A stretch of 37,675 nt of DNA from positions 1 through 37,675 of the forward strand of contig VGFN01000004.1 of the NCBI GenBank assembly GCA_016868875.1, in the 5' to 3' direction. Below the pieces are notes generated by a model. That model searched no databases and was not told the DNA's origin. It saw only the letters and a list, made by a program, of their open reading frames with translations. Numbering within the stretch: the stretch's first letter is position 1; the number at the start of each line of letters is the position of its first letter. This document shows, piece by piece, positions 17,717 through 27,594 of this stretch. The DNA is from Bacteroidota bacterium. Its GTDB lineage: Bacteria > Bacteroidota > Bacteroidia > UBA7662. The position numbers and the translations under genes were made by a program.

Positions 17717-19036
17717 ATGTTAACCGGGGCTACCTTATCCATCATTTTTTATTCCATCCTGGCTTTTTCCGGGGTCATACTGTTGCTGGTTTTTGTCCTG
17801 ATGTATGCGCAGGCCAAATTGGTCAACAGCGGGGATGTCCAAATTATTGTCAACGGAGATACGGCGAATCCCATGAAGGTGGCGGCGGGGTCGACCCTGC
17901 TCAGCACCTTGTCGGAACGTAAATTGTTTTTGCCATCTGCCTGCGGTGGTGGTGGAACCTGCGCCATGTGCAAATGCCAAATTCTGGAAGGCGGGGGCGA
18001 TGTCTTGCCTACCGAAAAAGGGCATTTGAACCGACGTGAACAAGCCGAGCATTGGCGTTTGGCCTGCCAGGTCAAGGTCAAGAATGACATGAAGATTCAG
18101 ATTCCCGAAGAAATTTTTGGAATCAAAAAATGGGAGTGCGAAGTGGTCTCCAATTACAACGTGGCCACCTTCATCAAAGAATTCACCGTCAAACTGCCCG
18201 AAGGCGAGAATTTACATTTTGAGGCCGGGGGGTATATCCAGGTGGATGTACCTGCTTGCACCGTTGATTTCAAAAACATCGATATCGCTCCATCGCCCGA
18301 TGATCCTGCAGGGCCGGAAAAGTTCAAGGAAGACTGGGACAAATTCAAGCTTTGGGATCTCAAAATGGTCAATCCCGAGCCCATATTCCGTGCCTATTCC
18401 ATGGCCAACCACCCCGCCGAAGGAAACATCATCAAGCTGAACATTCGTATTGCGACCCCCCCCTGGGATAGGGCCAGCAATGCCTGGATGAAAGTGAACC
18501 CCGGGGTTTGTTCGTCTTTTGTTTTTAATTGCAAACCGGGGGATAAGGTCACCATTTCAGGACCTTACGGGGAGTTCTTTATCAAAGATACCCAGAAAGA
18601 AATGGTCTATGTAGGCGGTGGCGCCGGAATGGCTCCGCTGCGTGCTCACATTTTTCACCTCTTTCATACCCTCAAAACAGGCCGTAAGGTTTCGTATTGG
18701 TACGGGGGTCGCTCCAAGCGGGAGTTGTTTTATGTGGACGAGTTTCGTGCCATCGAAAAAGAGTTCCCCAATTTTCGTTTTCATGTCGTCCTTTCGGAGC
18801 CTCTGCCCGAGGATCATTGGAAGGTATGCCAGGGCTTGGACGATCGGGAAGGGGATGGGTTTTTGGGCTTTGTGCACCAGTCATTCATTGACAATTACCT
18901 CAGCAAGCACAAGGAACCGGAAGAAATCGAATTTTATTTCTGCGGTCCTCCTATGATGAATGCAGCCGTGTTGAAGATGTGCGATGATTGGGGTATACCG
19001 AAGGAACACGTCGCTTTTGATGATTTTGGGGGTTAG
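17717..19036 (+). CDS. nqrF: Na+-translocating NADH:quinone reductase subunit F
   Basis: Electron-entry subunit that oxidises NADH through FAD and a [2Fe-2S] cluster. Domains in order are one N-terminal membrane helix (about residues 9-32), a plant-type ferredoxin domain with cluster ligands Cys76, Cys82, Cys85 and Cys117 (SACGGGGTCAMC and RLACQVK), an FAD-binding domain with RAYSMANHP (225-233) and an NADH-binding domain with YVGGGAGMAPLR (about 298-309) and FYFCGPPMM near the C-terminus. The length of 439 aa is about 30 longer than the Vibrio subunit. The extra residues appear to lie in an insertion in the FAD domain (APSPDDPAGPEKFKEDW), which is common in Bacteroidota. It is the last nqr gene. 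Confidence 0.97.
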   Translation: MLTGATLSIIFYSILAFSGVILLLVFVLMYAQAKLVNSGDVQIIVNGDTANPMKVAAGSTLLSTLSERKLFLPSACGGGGTCAMCKCQILEGGGDVLPTEKGHLNRREQAEHWRLACQVKVKNDMKIQIPEEIFGIKKWECEVVSNYNVATFIKEFTVKLPEGENLHFEAGGYIQVDVPACTVDFKNIDIAPSPDDPAGPEKFKEDWDKFKLWDLKMVNPEPIFRAYSMANHPAEGNIIKLNIRIATPPWDRASNAWMKVNPGVCSSFVFNCKPGDKVTISGPYGEFFIKDTQKEMVYVGGGAGMAPLRAHIFHLFHTLKTGRKVSYWYGGRSKRELFYVDEFRAIEKEFPNFRFHVVLSEPLPEDHWKVCQGLDDREGDGFLGFVHQSFIDNYLSKHKEPEEIEFYFCGPPMMNAAVLKMCDDWGIPKEHVAFDDFGG

Positions 19037-19078
19037 TCGCCTGATTTATCTTCTTTGTAGCCGTTTAATCCAGCTCCC

Positions 19079-20272
19079 ATGAATATTCACGAATACCAAG
19101 GCAAAGCCTTGTTGTCGCAATACGGTGTTACCGTTCAACGAGGAATTTTGGCCTCCACTCCCGATGAGGCGGTTCAGGCTGCCAACGCAATGCAGGAGCA
19201 AACGGGAACAAGTTGGTGGGTGGTCAAGGCCCAGGTGCATGCCGGGGGTCGGGGCAAAGGGGGTGGTATCAAATTAGCCAAGTCCTTGGAACAGGTTCAA
19301 GACTTGAGCTCCCAAATTTTGGGTATGCAATTGGTCACTCCCCAAACCGGGTCGGCGGGCAAAAAGGTTCATTCGGTTTTGATTGCCGAGGATGTCTATG
19401 CCCCGGGGCCATCCCCTGTGCAGGAGTTTTATTTATCGGTTTTGTTGGATCGGGCCCAAGGCGGTTTTGTGATGGTGTATTCCCCGGAGGGTGGAATGGA
19501 CATCGAAGAAGTGGCCGAAAAACACCCCGAAAAAATCTACAGAGAGTGGATTGACCCCACCATTGGTTTTCAAGCCTATCAAGCCCGCCGCGTGGCTTTG
19601 AACCTAGGTCTTAAGGGACAGGCCTTCAAACAAATGGTGGCTTTTTGCCAAAATTTGGTCAAGGCCTTCGAAGGGGTAGAGGCCTCCTTGTTCGAAATCA
19701 ATCCCGTTCTCAAAACATCGGATGATCGCATCTTGGCGGTGGATGCCAAAGTCAATATTGATGACAATGCCTTGATGCGGGTTCCTGAAATTGCGGCGAT
19801 GCATGATCCCCGTGAGGAGGACCCCACCGAGCTCAAGGCCGCATCGTTCAATTTGAACTATGTTAAATTGGACGGGAATGTCGGCTGCATGGTGAACGGT
19901 GCCGGCCTGGCCATGGCCACCATGGACATGATCCAATTGAGTGGAGGAAGTCCCGCGAATTTCTTGGATGTTGGCGGCACGGCCTCCGCGGAACGGGTTG
20001 CCCAAGCCTTTAATATTATTTTGGAAGATCCCAACGTCAAGGCCATTTTGGTTAACATTTTTGGAGGAATCGTGCGTTGCGATCGTGTTGCCAACGGTAT
20101 CGTAGAAGCTTGCAAAACCTTGGGTGATTTGCGTGTTCCCTTGATTGTTCGCCTCCAGGGAACCAACGCCAACGACGCCAAGGACATCTTGGAATCATCG
20201 GGATTGCCTATACGGGCTGCCATCACCCTCGAGGATGCGGCCAAGGCGGTTTCAGATTCCCTCGCCGCCTAA
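19079..20272 (+). CDS. sucC: Succinate-CoA ligase (ADP-forming) beta subunit
   Basis: ATP-grasp subunit of succinyl-CoA synthetase, which makes ATP or GTP in the TCA cycle. The N-terminus MNIHEYQGKALLSQYGV, the nucleotide-binding VKAQVHAGGRGKGGGIKLA, FEINPVL, the GAGLAMATMDMI block and NIFGGIVRCDRVANGIV are all diagnostic. The length of 397 aa is close to the usual 388. It lies 42 bases after nqrF on the same strand and might be read through from the nqr operon; I see no convincing terminator or exact TAnnTTTG between them. The alpha-subunit gene sucD is not adjacent, a common arrangement in Bacteroidota. Confidence 0.97.
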   Translation: MNIHEYQGKALLSQYGVTVQRGILASTPDEAVQAANAMQEQTGTSWWVVKAQVHAGGRGKGGGIKLAKSLEQVQDLSSQILGMQLVTPQTGSAGKKVHSVLIAEDVYAPGPSPVQEFYLSVLLDRAQGGFVMVYSPEGGMDIEEVAEKHPEKIYREWIDPTIGFQAYQARRVALNLGLKGQAFKQMVAFCQNLVKAFEGVEASLFEINPVLKTSDDRILAVDAKVNIDDNALMRVPEIAAMHDPREEDPTELKAASFNLNYVKLDGNVGCMVNGAGLAMATMDMIQLSGGSPANFLDVGGTASAERVAQAFNIILEDPNVKAILVNIFGGIVRCDRVANGIVEACKTLGDLRVPLIVRLQGTNANDAKDILESSGLPIRAAITLEDAAKAVSDSLAA

Positions 20273-20302
20273 ACTAAGAAGCCACCTCTTCGGGCCACGT
20301 AA

Positions 20303-20336
20303 TTTGCCCTAATTCCTTCATCTTGCCTTAATTTTA
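20303..20336 (+). promoter_or_regulatory. Candidate promoter of the TonB-dependent receptor gene
   Basis: TTTG (20303-20306), a 22-base spacer and TAATTTTA (20329-20336, one mismatch to TAnnTTTG) precede the ATG at 20342 by only 5 bases. The spacing equals that of the nqrA and thiolase candidates, but a start this close to the ATG would give a nearly leaderless message. Confidence 0.35.
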
Positions 20337-20341
20337 CCCTG

Positions 20342-22672
20342 ATGCGGTATGTATCCAGGGTTTTATGTTCGGGTGGCTTCTGGGCCATTTTTTTTCTACT
20401 TTATGGGTTGAGTCCTGGGTTGCAAGCCCAAAATTCAGGAACCATACGAGGAACGGTCATGGACAAAAGCAGCGGGGAACCCATTCTTTTTACGAATGTT
20501 TTTCTTGCAGGGACGACCATAGGGGCCAGTACCGATGTCAATGGATTTTTTACCATCAAGAATATCCCTCCAGGGAATTATGTTTTGATGAGCACCTATT
20601 TGGGTTACGATACGGCCCGGATTTCCATAAAAATCACCGCGGGTGCGACGCTCAATTATCGTTTGCAATTGTCCAAATCCTCGATTGGTCTCCAAGAGGT
20701 CGAAGTCTTGGGAGCCAAGCAAGAACAGCTGACCAACACCCGAGTTTCCGTGGAGACCGTCACGCCGAAACAAATCACGCAAGTGGTATCGGTAGGGGGG
20801 GAGGCTGATATCGCACAGTACTTACAAGTCCTTCCGGGAGTGGTCTTTACTGGCGATCAAGGTGGTCAATTGTATATTCGGGGTGGCTCTCCCGTGATGA
20901 ACAAAGTTTTGCTGGATGGGATGCTGCTGTATAATCCTTTTCATTCCATTGGACTTTATTCGGTTTTTGAAACGGACCTCATCAAAAACGCCGAGGTATA
21001 TACCGGCGCGTACAATTCGAATCATGGAGGGCGCATTTCGGCAGTCATGGACGTAACCACCCGTGATGGTAACCAAAAACAGCTGAGTGGTAAGCTAGGG
21101 GTTAGTCCCTTCCTGAGCAGATTGGTCTTGGAAGGCCCCCTTTGGCAGCCCAAGAGTCCTCAGCAGCTTGCCCCTACTTTTATTTTCAGCGCCAAGGGTT
21201 CCTACCTCGATCAAACCTCCAAAGCCCTGTATGCCTATGCTGGACCTCAGGGTTTGCCCTTTTCCTTTTTGGATGTGTATGGCAAAGCCACGTTCAAGGC
21301 AAACAGCGGTTCGAAGCTTTCTATGTTTGGATTTAACATGACCGACAAAGCCAATTTCAGGGGAATTGCCGAGGTTGATTGGGTATCGACCGGAGCAGGC
21401 ACACAGTTTGTGCTCATTCCTGAAGGTGCTGGCAATACCATATCTGGAAATCTAGGCTATTCTAATTTTGAATCTGGTCAACGCGAAGCGGACGGACGAC
21501 CAAGGCGCTCGGCCATCACCGGATTCAACGGCACGGTTTCGGTAACCCAGTACCTTAATTCCGGTCAGGCTAACTTTGGGTTCGATATGGTGGGTCTAAA
21601 TACCGATTTTAACTTTACCAATTCAACGGGTCAAATCATCCGGCAGCAAGAAAGCACCACGGAGCTTGCGGTTTTTGGCAAGTACAATTTGTTGTTTGAC
21701 AATTGGGTAGTGGAACCTGGACTTCGGGCCCATTATTATTCGAGCCTCACCGAGATGTCTTTGGAACCTCGATTCAGTGCCAAGTACAACGCAAGGCCTG
21801 ATTTGCGATTCAAGGTCGCTGGCGGCAAATACTCTCAAAATTTAATTTCGGCGACATCAGACAGGGATGTGGTGAATCTTTTTCTTGGCTTTCTATCAGG
21901 CCCGGATAATCTTCCCAAAACCTTTGATGGTGAGCCGGTGACCTCAAGGCTTCAGAAAGCCAATCATTTGGTGGGTGGGGTAGAGATTGATCTGGGGCCC
22001 AGGGTGGAGATCAATGCGGAAACGTATATCAAACAATTTACCCAGCTGTCCAACATTAACCGTGATAAGATTTTTGACGATATTGAAGGGAATTTTGGAA
22101 AGCCGGATGTCCTCAAAAAGGACTTCATCATCGAGCGGGGTAGGGCCTACGGTTTTGATTTCCGCGTCAAATACGATGTCAAAAGGTTTTACCTATGGAC
22201 CACCTACAGCTGGACTTATGTGGATCGCTTTGATGGAATACGCACCTACAATCCTGTTTTTGATCGTCGCCATAACATCAATGTGGTCAGCACCTATACG
22301 TTTGGAAAACAATTGGAATGGGAGGTTTCAGGTCGTTGGAACTTCGGTTCGGGATTTCCTTTTACGCAAACCCAGGGCTTTTATCCTGACTTGAATTTTG
22401 GAGGTGGTGCTGGTACAGATTATATCAATCAAGGGGGTGCCTTGGGGGTTTTGTATGCCGGATTTAACCAAGGCCGTTTGCCAACCTACCATCGTTTGGA
22501 TTTGGCATTGCGCTACCGCAAGGAATGGAATGATCGACTTTCCACGGATCTTAATTTCAGTCTTACGAATGCGTACGATCGTCGAAATATTTTCTATTTT
22601 GATCGAATTCGCTACAGCAGGGTCGATCAATTGCCGATTTTGCCGGCTTTAGGTCTAGTGCTTAGCTTTTAA
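20342..22672 (+). CDS. TonB-dependent receptor with carboxypeptidase-regulatory-like domain
   Basis: Outer-membrane active transporter or surface receptor of 776 aa. A signal peptide ends near LQAQ (about residue 30). A CarboxypepD_reg-like beta domain follows (about 33-110, GTIRGTVMDKSSGEPILFTNV to the LGYDTARISIKI strands), then a plug domain (about 130-240) with QYLQVLPGVVFTGDQGG and LYIRGGSPVMNKVLLDGM, then a 22-strand-type barrel ending in the aromatic C-terminus GLVLSF. No STN/sigma-factor interaction domain is present and no SusD gene follows, so it is not a SusCD pair. The ligand is unknown. It precedes the TPR/barrel gene pair by 59 bases, but base composition differs, so a shared function is uncertain. 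Confidence 0.9.
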   Translation: MRYVSRVLCSGGFWAIFFLLYGLSPGLQAQNSGTIRGTVMDKSSGEPILFTNVFLAGTTIGASTDVNGFFTIKNIPPGNYVLMSTYLGYDTARISIKITAGATLNYRLQLSKSSIGLQEVEVLGAKQEQLTNTRVSVETVTPKQITQVVSVGGEADIAQYLQVLPGVVFTGDQGGQLYIRGGSPVMNKVLLDGMLLYNPFHSIGLYSVFETDLIKNAEVYTGAYNSNHGGRISAVMDVTTRDGNQKQLSGKLGVSPFLSRLVLEGPLWQPKSPQQLAPTFIFSAKGSYLDQTSKALYAYAGPQGLPFSFLDVYGKATFKANSGSKLSMFGFNMTDKANFRGIAEVDWVSTGAGTQFVLIPEGAGNTISGNLGYSNFESGQREADGRPRRSAITGFNGTVSVTQYLNSGQANFGFDMVGLNTDFNFTNSTGQIIRQQESTTELAVFGKYNLLFDNWVVEPGLRAHYYSSLTEMSLEPRFSAKYNARPDLRFKVAGGKYSQNLISATSDRDVVNLFLGFLSGPDNLPKTFDGEPVTSRLQKANHLVGGVEIDLGPRVEINAETYIKQFTQLSNINRDKIFDDIEGNFGKPDVLKKDFIIERGRAYGFDFRVKYDVKRFYLWTTYSWTYVDRFDGIRTYNPVFDRRHNINVVSTYTFGKQLEWEVSGRWNFGSGFPFTQTQGFYPDLNFGGGAGTDYINQGGALGVLYAGFNQGRLPTYHRLDLALRYRKEWNDRLSTDLNFSLTNAYDRRNIFYFDRIRYSRVDQLPILPALGLVLSF

Positions 22673-22705
22673 ACTAAATTTTGATGCAATCAACGTAGGA
22701 ACTTT

Positions 22706-22728
22706 TTTGATTAATTTGTCTTTGATTA
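22706..22728 (+). repeat. Tandem direct repeat upstream of the TPR gene
   Basis: TTTGATTA occurs at 22706-22713 and again at 22721-22728, a 15-base period, ending 3 bases before the ATG. A small palindrome TTGAT-GCA-ATCAA lies just upstream at 22681-22693. They could be a regulator site or chance in an AT-rich gap. Confidence 0.35.
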
Positions 22729-22731
22729 GCC

Positions 22732-25700
22732 ATGCCCAATAATCGAAACCTAAAAAGTTTAAAGAGGTTCAGTCTGTTGGGCTTTATTGCGATCCTGTTT
22801 TATAATTCATCAAATGCGCAGGGAATAATACCCATAAGTGTGCCTGAATTCCAGGGCACTTCTTGGACTGAATGGGCGAATAAGAGGGAATTTCATTCGG
22901 CAGATTTAGCGTTGCGATCTCTGCAAACGAATCTGATCTCCTTCCAAACTGCTAATTCTTGTTCTGAAGAAGACCTAAGATTGTTAGAGTGCGCCAAGGC
23001 TGCCTATCGCTTAGATCCTGAGGTCGAAGTTCTATTTCCAGCCTTCTTGAGAGATTTTCCTGAAAATTCTCGATTGCACCAATCCAAACTTATTTACGGT
23101 TTATATCTCATAAGGCAGAATCGTGAATTGGAGGCGATGCAAGTTTGGGACTCTTTGAATTGGTATCAACTCAATTTTTCAGAAGCCCAGCAATATCATT
23201 ATTTCAACGGGCAACTTAATTATTCGAGCGATACGATAAAGGCCCTTGAGCACTGGCTACAGGCGGCTAGTTCTCCCGGGGAATATCAAAATCATGCCAG
23301 GTTTTCTTTAATGGGTCACTATTTCCGTATGGGGAATTATGTCGAGACTCAAAGAAAATTAGATCTTTTGCAAGGCGATCCCCAATACGATACGCTATGT
23401 ATTTATCCAAGGCTTTTGTTAAGGGCATTAATGGGAGATACTTCTGCCGCATTATCTGCATTGAATTCATTAAGCGAGGGCTCGTTTCAAATTACGAAAA
23501 AGGAGATTTGTGTTTTAGGGATGAATTTGTCCTATGGAAGACTTGAGCCTAAATTATTTATTGGGTATTTGAATAAGGCGCTTGATTATGGATATCAGGC
23601 TCATTCAGCGGATACGTTACGTTTGGCTCAAATGTACAGCTTGTTGGGTGTTTGGGATACAGTAGCTCAATTATTGCAAAGAGTTGAATTCTGGCCGGAT
23701 TCTTTAATTTCTCTTGGCTATTATACTCAAGGCCATGCGTGGCTAGCCTTGGGCTTGGAGGAAAAATCAGATCGATATTTGGCCAAGGCCAGAATTTCAT
23801 TTCAAAAGGTTACTGAATTAGAGGTTAACGGGTCATTACGGGAAAGTGCTTTTTACAATTATGCTAAAATATGTTACGATATTGGTGAGGCCCCGGCTAA
23901 TTTTAGGGTTCTTGGTTCTTTTTTACTTCAGTACCCGGGCAGTATTTACCGTGAAGAAGTTAGCCAATGCCTAAGTGATTTGGCAATGAGGGCTCATCAT
24001 TATCTAGAGTCTTTAGGAATTCTTAGAGGGGTCTCTAATCAAACGCCCAGGGTTCAGGCTATTCTTCAGAAGCTATATTATCAGCAGGGTGTGACTTTCT
24101 TTAATCAAAAAAGATATGTCGATGCATCAAGCTATTTGGATTCTTCCCTTCTGTATCAAGAAGACTCATCTGTTCGTGCCGCAACATTTTTTTGGAAATC
24201 CGAATTGTATCACCGTGTTGGCGAGTACAATCAGGCCTTTATATGGATGAAGAATTTTTTGGATTTTGGTTGTTTTAATCTTGACTTAAGGCTGCTGGGT
24301 TGCACCCCTTTTGCGGCAAATTATCAATTGGGACAATTGGCATTTAGGTTAGAGCGTCATAATCAGGCCGTAAGATACATGAAGGAGGCAATTCAAAAGG
24401 CTGAATTAATGAATGCTCGAAATGAAATTGAAACGGCGATGTTCAGGGACGCTCAAATGCGTTTGGGTGATGCCTTTCTTCGTGACGGTTTAATTGATTT
24501 GGCCATCAATCAATTTCAATCGTGTATCTTAGATTCCGGTCGTGGAGATGGAAAAGATTATGCCTATTATCAACTGGCGATTTCGTTTGGTATTCAAAAA
24601 AATGTTCCCACAAAGTGTAAAAAGCTTATTGATTTAATTCAAGAATTTCCAAGTTCTGACTACAGAATATATGCATTTTTGGAACTGGCTACTACCTATT
24701 ATCAAGAATCTAATTTTGATTCTTCAGATTATTACATTCGTGCAATTGAATCTGAATTTCCAAATCATCGTCTAACATTTATTGCACTAAATCTTAGGGG
24801 CTCTATTTTTATGGAACAAGGCATTGACTCTTCAGCTATGTCTGTTTTTGGTGATGTAATCCAAAGAGCGGCTGGCTTACCAGAGGCCAAAGATGCATTG
24901 TTTGAATTAAGACAATTATGCATTAAAACTTCCCAGCCTCAACGTTATTTGGAGATTGTGGGTAAAAGTGGACTGCTGGCATTGCAAGATGATCCTATGG
25001 ATTCTATTTTGTTTGAAACGGCTCAGTACAGCATGGAGTCTGGGAAGTTTTTTGAGGCTTTGGCTACATTAACGCAATATTTAAAGGAATATCCCACAGG
25101 TTCTTTCAAGGCAAATGCTTTGTTTACCCGTTCCATAGCCGCCTCAAAAGTGGGAGATATCGAAATGCAGATTTCTGATTTGGAGACCCTGATTCAAATG
25201 CCAGAGAATTTGTTTACAGAAAGAGCCTTGACCGTTTTGGCGGGAGTGTATTCGGATAAGGCCTTGTTAATTAATGCCTCATCAGTTTATTTACGAACTC
25301 TGCAAGGGAATTATTCTCAAACGTCTCGAAACAATGCAGCATTAGGTTTGATTAGGGTCTCTTCCCAAATGGAGCTTTGGAGTCTAGTGGATTCTGTTGG
25401 TAATATTTATGTAAAAACATTGGGCGCCGGACAGAATTACCAAAATGAAATTTCTTGGTATTTGGCCAATTCATTGCGTTTTCAGGGAAAAACCAAAATT
25501 GCACGTAAGGCATTGAAAACAATTGCTGATTCTACCCGAACAGAGTGGGCGGCAAGGGCCTTGTATAATTTAGCAGAAATGGCATTTGAAGAAAAGAAAT
25601 ATTCGGAATCTCAGGATTTAATTTATGATCTTACGGATTTGTGGCCTCAGTATACTGAATGGTATGGCCGTGGCCTGCTCCTGTTGGCCGAGAATTTAAT

Positions 25701-25815
25701 AGTTCTTAAAGAAAAAGATCAAGCGATAGCCGTATTAAATAATCTCATTCAAGGCAGGGACGCTGATGCAATAAGTCGTTTAGCTGAAATGCGTTTAAAA
25801 GCCATTAGGCCATAA
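22732..25815 (+). CDS. Large secreted tetratricopeptide-repeat protein
   Basis: 1027-aa exported protein with a signal peptide (hydrophobic core about residues 13-27, likely cleaved after SSNAQ). Nearly the whole remainder reads as helical TPR-type repeats. Clear units include the segment around residues 480-515 (AATFFWKSELYHRVGEYNQAF), that around 565-600 (RDAQMRLGDAFLRDGLIDLA) and that near residues 945-975 (RALYNLAEMAFEEKKYSESQ). No catalytic domain is seen. The next gene begins 2 bases after the stop and encodes a predicted barrel protein, so the pair probably forms an outer-membrane assembly with this protein on its periplasmic side (inference). Base composition is unusually AT-rich: two 60-base lines counted by hand gave about 37% and 28% GC, against ~50% in nqr and sucC. 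The function is unknown. Confidence 0.85.
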   Translation: MPNNRNLKSLKRFSLLGFIAILFYNSSNAQGIIPISVPEFQGTSWTEWANKREFHSADLALRSLQTNLISFQTANSCSEEDLRLLECAKAAYRLDPEVEVLFPAFLRDFPENSRLHQSKLIYGLYLIRQNRELEAMQVWDSLNWYQLNFSEAQQYHYFNGQLNYSSDTIKALEHWLQAASSPGEYQNHARFSLMGHYFRMGNYVETQRKLDLLQGDPQYDTLCIYPRLLLRALMGDTSAALSALNSLSEGSFQITKKEICVLGMNLSYGRLEPKLFIGYLNKALDYGYQAHSADTLRLAQMYSLLGVWDTVAQLLQRVEFWPDSLISLGYYTQGHAWLALGLEEKSDRYLAKARISFQKVTELEVNGSLRESAFYNYAKICYDIGEAPANFRVLGSFLLQYPGSIYREEVSQCLSDLAMRAHHYLESLGILRGVSNQTPRVQAILQKLYYQQGVTFFNQKRYVDASSYLDSSLLYQEDSSVRAATFFWKSELYHRVGEYNQAFIWMKNFLDFGCFNLDLRLLGCTPFAANYQLGQLAFRLERHNQAVRYMKEAIQKAELMNARNEIETAMFRDAQMRLGDAFLRDGLIDLAINQFQSCILDSGRGDGKDYAYYQLAISFGIQKNVPTKCKKLIDLIQEFPSSDYRIYAFLELATTYYQESNFDSSDYYIRAIESEFPNHRLTFIALNLRGSIFMEQGIDSSAMSVFGDVIQRAAGLPEAKDALFELRQLCIKTSQPQRYLEIVGKSGLLALQDDPMDSILFETAQYSMESGKFFEALATLTQYLKEYPTGSFKANALFTRSIAASKVGDIEMQISDLETLIQMPENLFTERALTVLAGVYSDKALLINASSVYLRTLQGNYSQTSRNNAALGLIRVSSQMELWSLVDSVGNIYVKTLGAGQNYQNEISWYLANSLRFQGKTKIARKALKTIADSTRTEWAARALYNLAEMAFEEKKYSESQDLIYDLTDLWPQYTEWYGRGLLLLAENLIVLKEKDQAIAVLNNLIQGRDADAISRLAEMRLKAIRP

Positions 25816-25817
25816 TT

Positions 25818-27581
25818 ATGAAGGACAAGGCCTCCATACGCTGTTTTCTTTTGTGTTGCACCTTTGGCGTCTTATTATTTAACATTTCACTTTGTGCGCA
25901 GGATAGCTCACTGATTGGTCAGCCTGTTCGAATTGTTAGATCTTATGACCCTAATTTGCCTGATTGGTTTAGGCATACATCGGACCCTATCCTTATTCAG
26001 GATCCTATTAGTCGAATGCCTCAAAATTACCGTTCTGATTCTATGGTTATGAAGCTTCCTCCCTCCAAAGAAAGGCTTTTTGAGTTTAAATCTTTATCAG
26101 AGGCCAGCGTTCAGGATTTGGCTTCAAGTCGTTTGTTTTTGTCTTTGGGAGGCAACCCGGGTAGTCATTACAATTTTACATCATCTATTTTTGGTCCGTT
26201 CGAAGTTTGGGGTCAACAAGTTTTGGGTTTTGGATCAATTGCCGGAAATTTTGGTCGTCCAAACGGGAATTCAATATCAGATTCGGTAAGAAACTTGTTG
26301 GTATGGAACCCTCAGTTTTTTCTAAACTGCAAACCCAAACGCAGCAACTGGGATTTAGAGCTGGATGGGGGACTGAGAAGTACGGGAACACGGGGTGGAT
26401 CGGATACAAAGAATTTTGATTATCAATTTAACAATTTTCGATTTAGTCCACGTGCTACTTATAAATTCAACAGTTCAAACAGTGTAGGCTTAACTCAGGA
26501 CATTGTGATGGAGGGTTTTTTTACTCATTTTGTTGCATCAGGTGGTGGAATGGATCGTTTGGAACAATCTGCCTCAGAATGGTCGGGTAATGTGCATTAC
26601 GAAGCTTCATATTCTGGCGAAAGCCACGACATAGGGATTAAGTTAGGTTTGAACCGCGGTAGGTTGACATCGCACGAATTGGATAGTATAAATGGGAGAA
26701 GAGGTGCAATTTTCATTAAGCCTCATTGGGGTGGCGTATTCGGTAATTATCGTTTTAAGGTTGCCATGGATGTTGTTCGACAAGTGGAATATGGGAATGT
26801 TGACGATAAGGATATTAACTGGTTGTTCTTGCCTAATTTGAATTTTCAGTTTCGTCCTGTTCATTCCAAAATGATTTCAGGCAGGGACGCTTTTTTGTTG
26901 GAGTTAGGCCTAGGTTCTAGACTTTATCAGCCTTCGTTTTATCATTGGTCATCTCTGTACCCTACTTTGAGTGGGTGGGATAATTATCGAGCTTCCGTAC
27001 AGAAGGCAGAGTTTTTTGTGCGTGTTGAGCATGGGGGAAAGGGAAAGCCTGTCCAATGGCATCATCGTCTTGGAATAGGGATGTGGAATAACGCCAGGTT
27101 TTTTGGTATTGATTCATCCAGAGTGCTTGGGGTATCGGCCTTTACAATACCGGAGGCGACTCAGTTAATCCTAGAGACCAAAATGAATTGGATGGCTGGC
27201 GAATCGACGGTAATGTCATTGACGTGCGGGCTTCAGGGATTGGTTGGTCAACGTTCCTGGTTAGGTATGCCTGGCCTGCAACCGGGTTTTTGGGCTGGAA
27301 TTCAATATGAACGACTCCTGTTTAGGGGCTGGAAATTGGATGCTCATTCTGTAGTTTATGCGATTTCAAACAAGCGGTCTTCAGGTACACCATCAAAGGC
27401 AGATGCCCCCAGGGTTTTGCAATTCCCTTTAAATTTAGATTTGAGAATGTCAAAGCCTATTTCAAGGCATGCTGACCTTGCCTTGGCTTTTAGGCAAAGG
27501 GAGGCTTCCCTATGGATGCTTTGGGCCGAAGACTTATGGTGGGGTAAATTTTTTAATTTGGAATTGCGTTGGAAGATTTAA
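25818..27581 (+). CDS. Predicted outer-membrane beta-barrel protein, partner of TPR protein
   Basis: 587-aa protein with an N-terminal signal peptide (hydrophobic residues 9-26, likely cleaved at LCAQ-DSS). It then has a proline-rich linker (IVRSYDPNLPDWF, IQDPISRMPQNY) and ~450 residues of alternating polar/aromatic strands with short turns, ending LWWGKFFNLELRWKI, which resembles the last strands of a TonB-receptor-type barrel. There is no plug-domain signature (no LPGV or RG motif), so calling it a TonB-dependent receptor would be overstated. It begins 2 bases after the TPR gene and shares its AT-leaning composition (a sampled line is ~42% GC). Co-evolution of the pair is likely. The next gene starts 13 bases later. 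Specific function unknown. Confidence 0.7.
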   Translation: MKDKASIRCFLLCCTFGVLLFNISLCAQDSSLIGQPVRIVRSYDPNLPDWFRHTSDPILIQDPISRMPQNYRSDSMVMKLPPSKERLFEFKSLSEASVQDLASSRLFLSLGGNPGSHYNFTSSIFGPFEVWGQQVLGFGSIAGNFGRPNGNSISDSVRNLLVWNPQFFLNCKPKRSNWDLELDGGLRSTGTRGGSDTKNFDYQFNNFRFSPRATYKFNSSNSVGLTQDIVMEGFFTHFVASGGGMDRLEQSASEWSGNVHYEASYSGESHDIGIKLGLNRGRLTSHELDSINGRRGAIFIKPHWGGVFGNYRFKVAMDVVRQVEYGNVDDKDINWLFLPNLNFQFRPVHSKMISGRDAFLLELGLGSRLYQPSFYHWSSLYPTLSGWDNYRASVQKAEFFVRVEHGGKGKPVQWHHRLGIGMWNNARFFGIDSSRVLGVSAFTIPEATQLILETKMNWMAGESTVMSLTCGLQGLVGQRSWLGMPGLQPGFWAGIQYERLLFRGWKLDAHSVVYAISNKRSSGTPSKADAPRVLQFPLNLDLRMSKPISRHADLALAFRQREASLWMLWAEDLWWGKFFNLELRWKI

Positions 27582-27594
27582 TGTATTTTTGGAT

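Noticed and set aside
25818..27581. Calling this gene a TonB-dependent receptor
   Set aside because: It lacks a plug domain and TonB-box features; only the barrel-like C-terminal region resembles that family, so it is listed as a predicted outer-membrane barrel.
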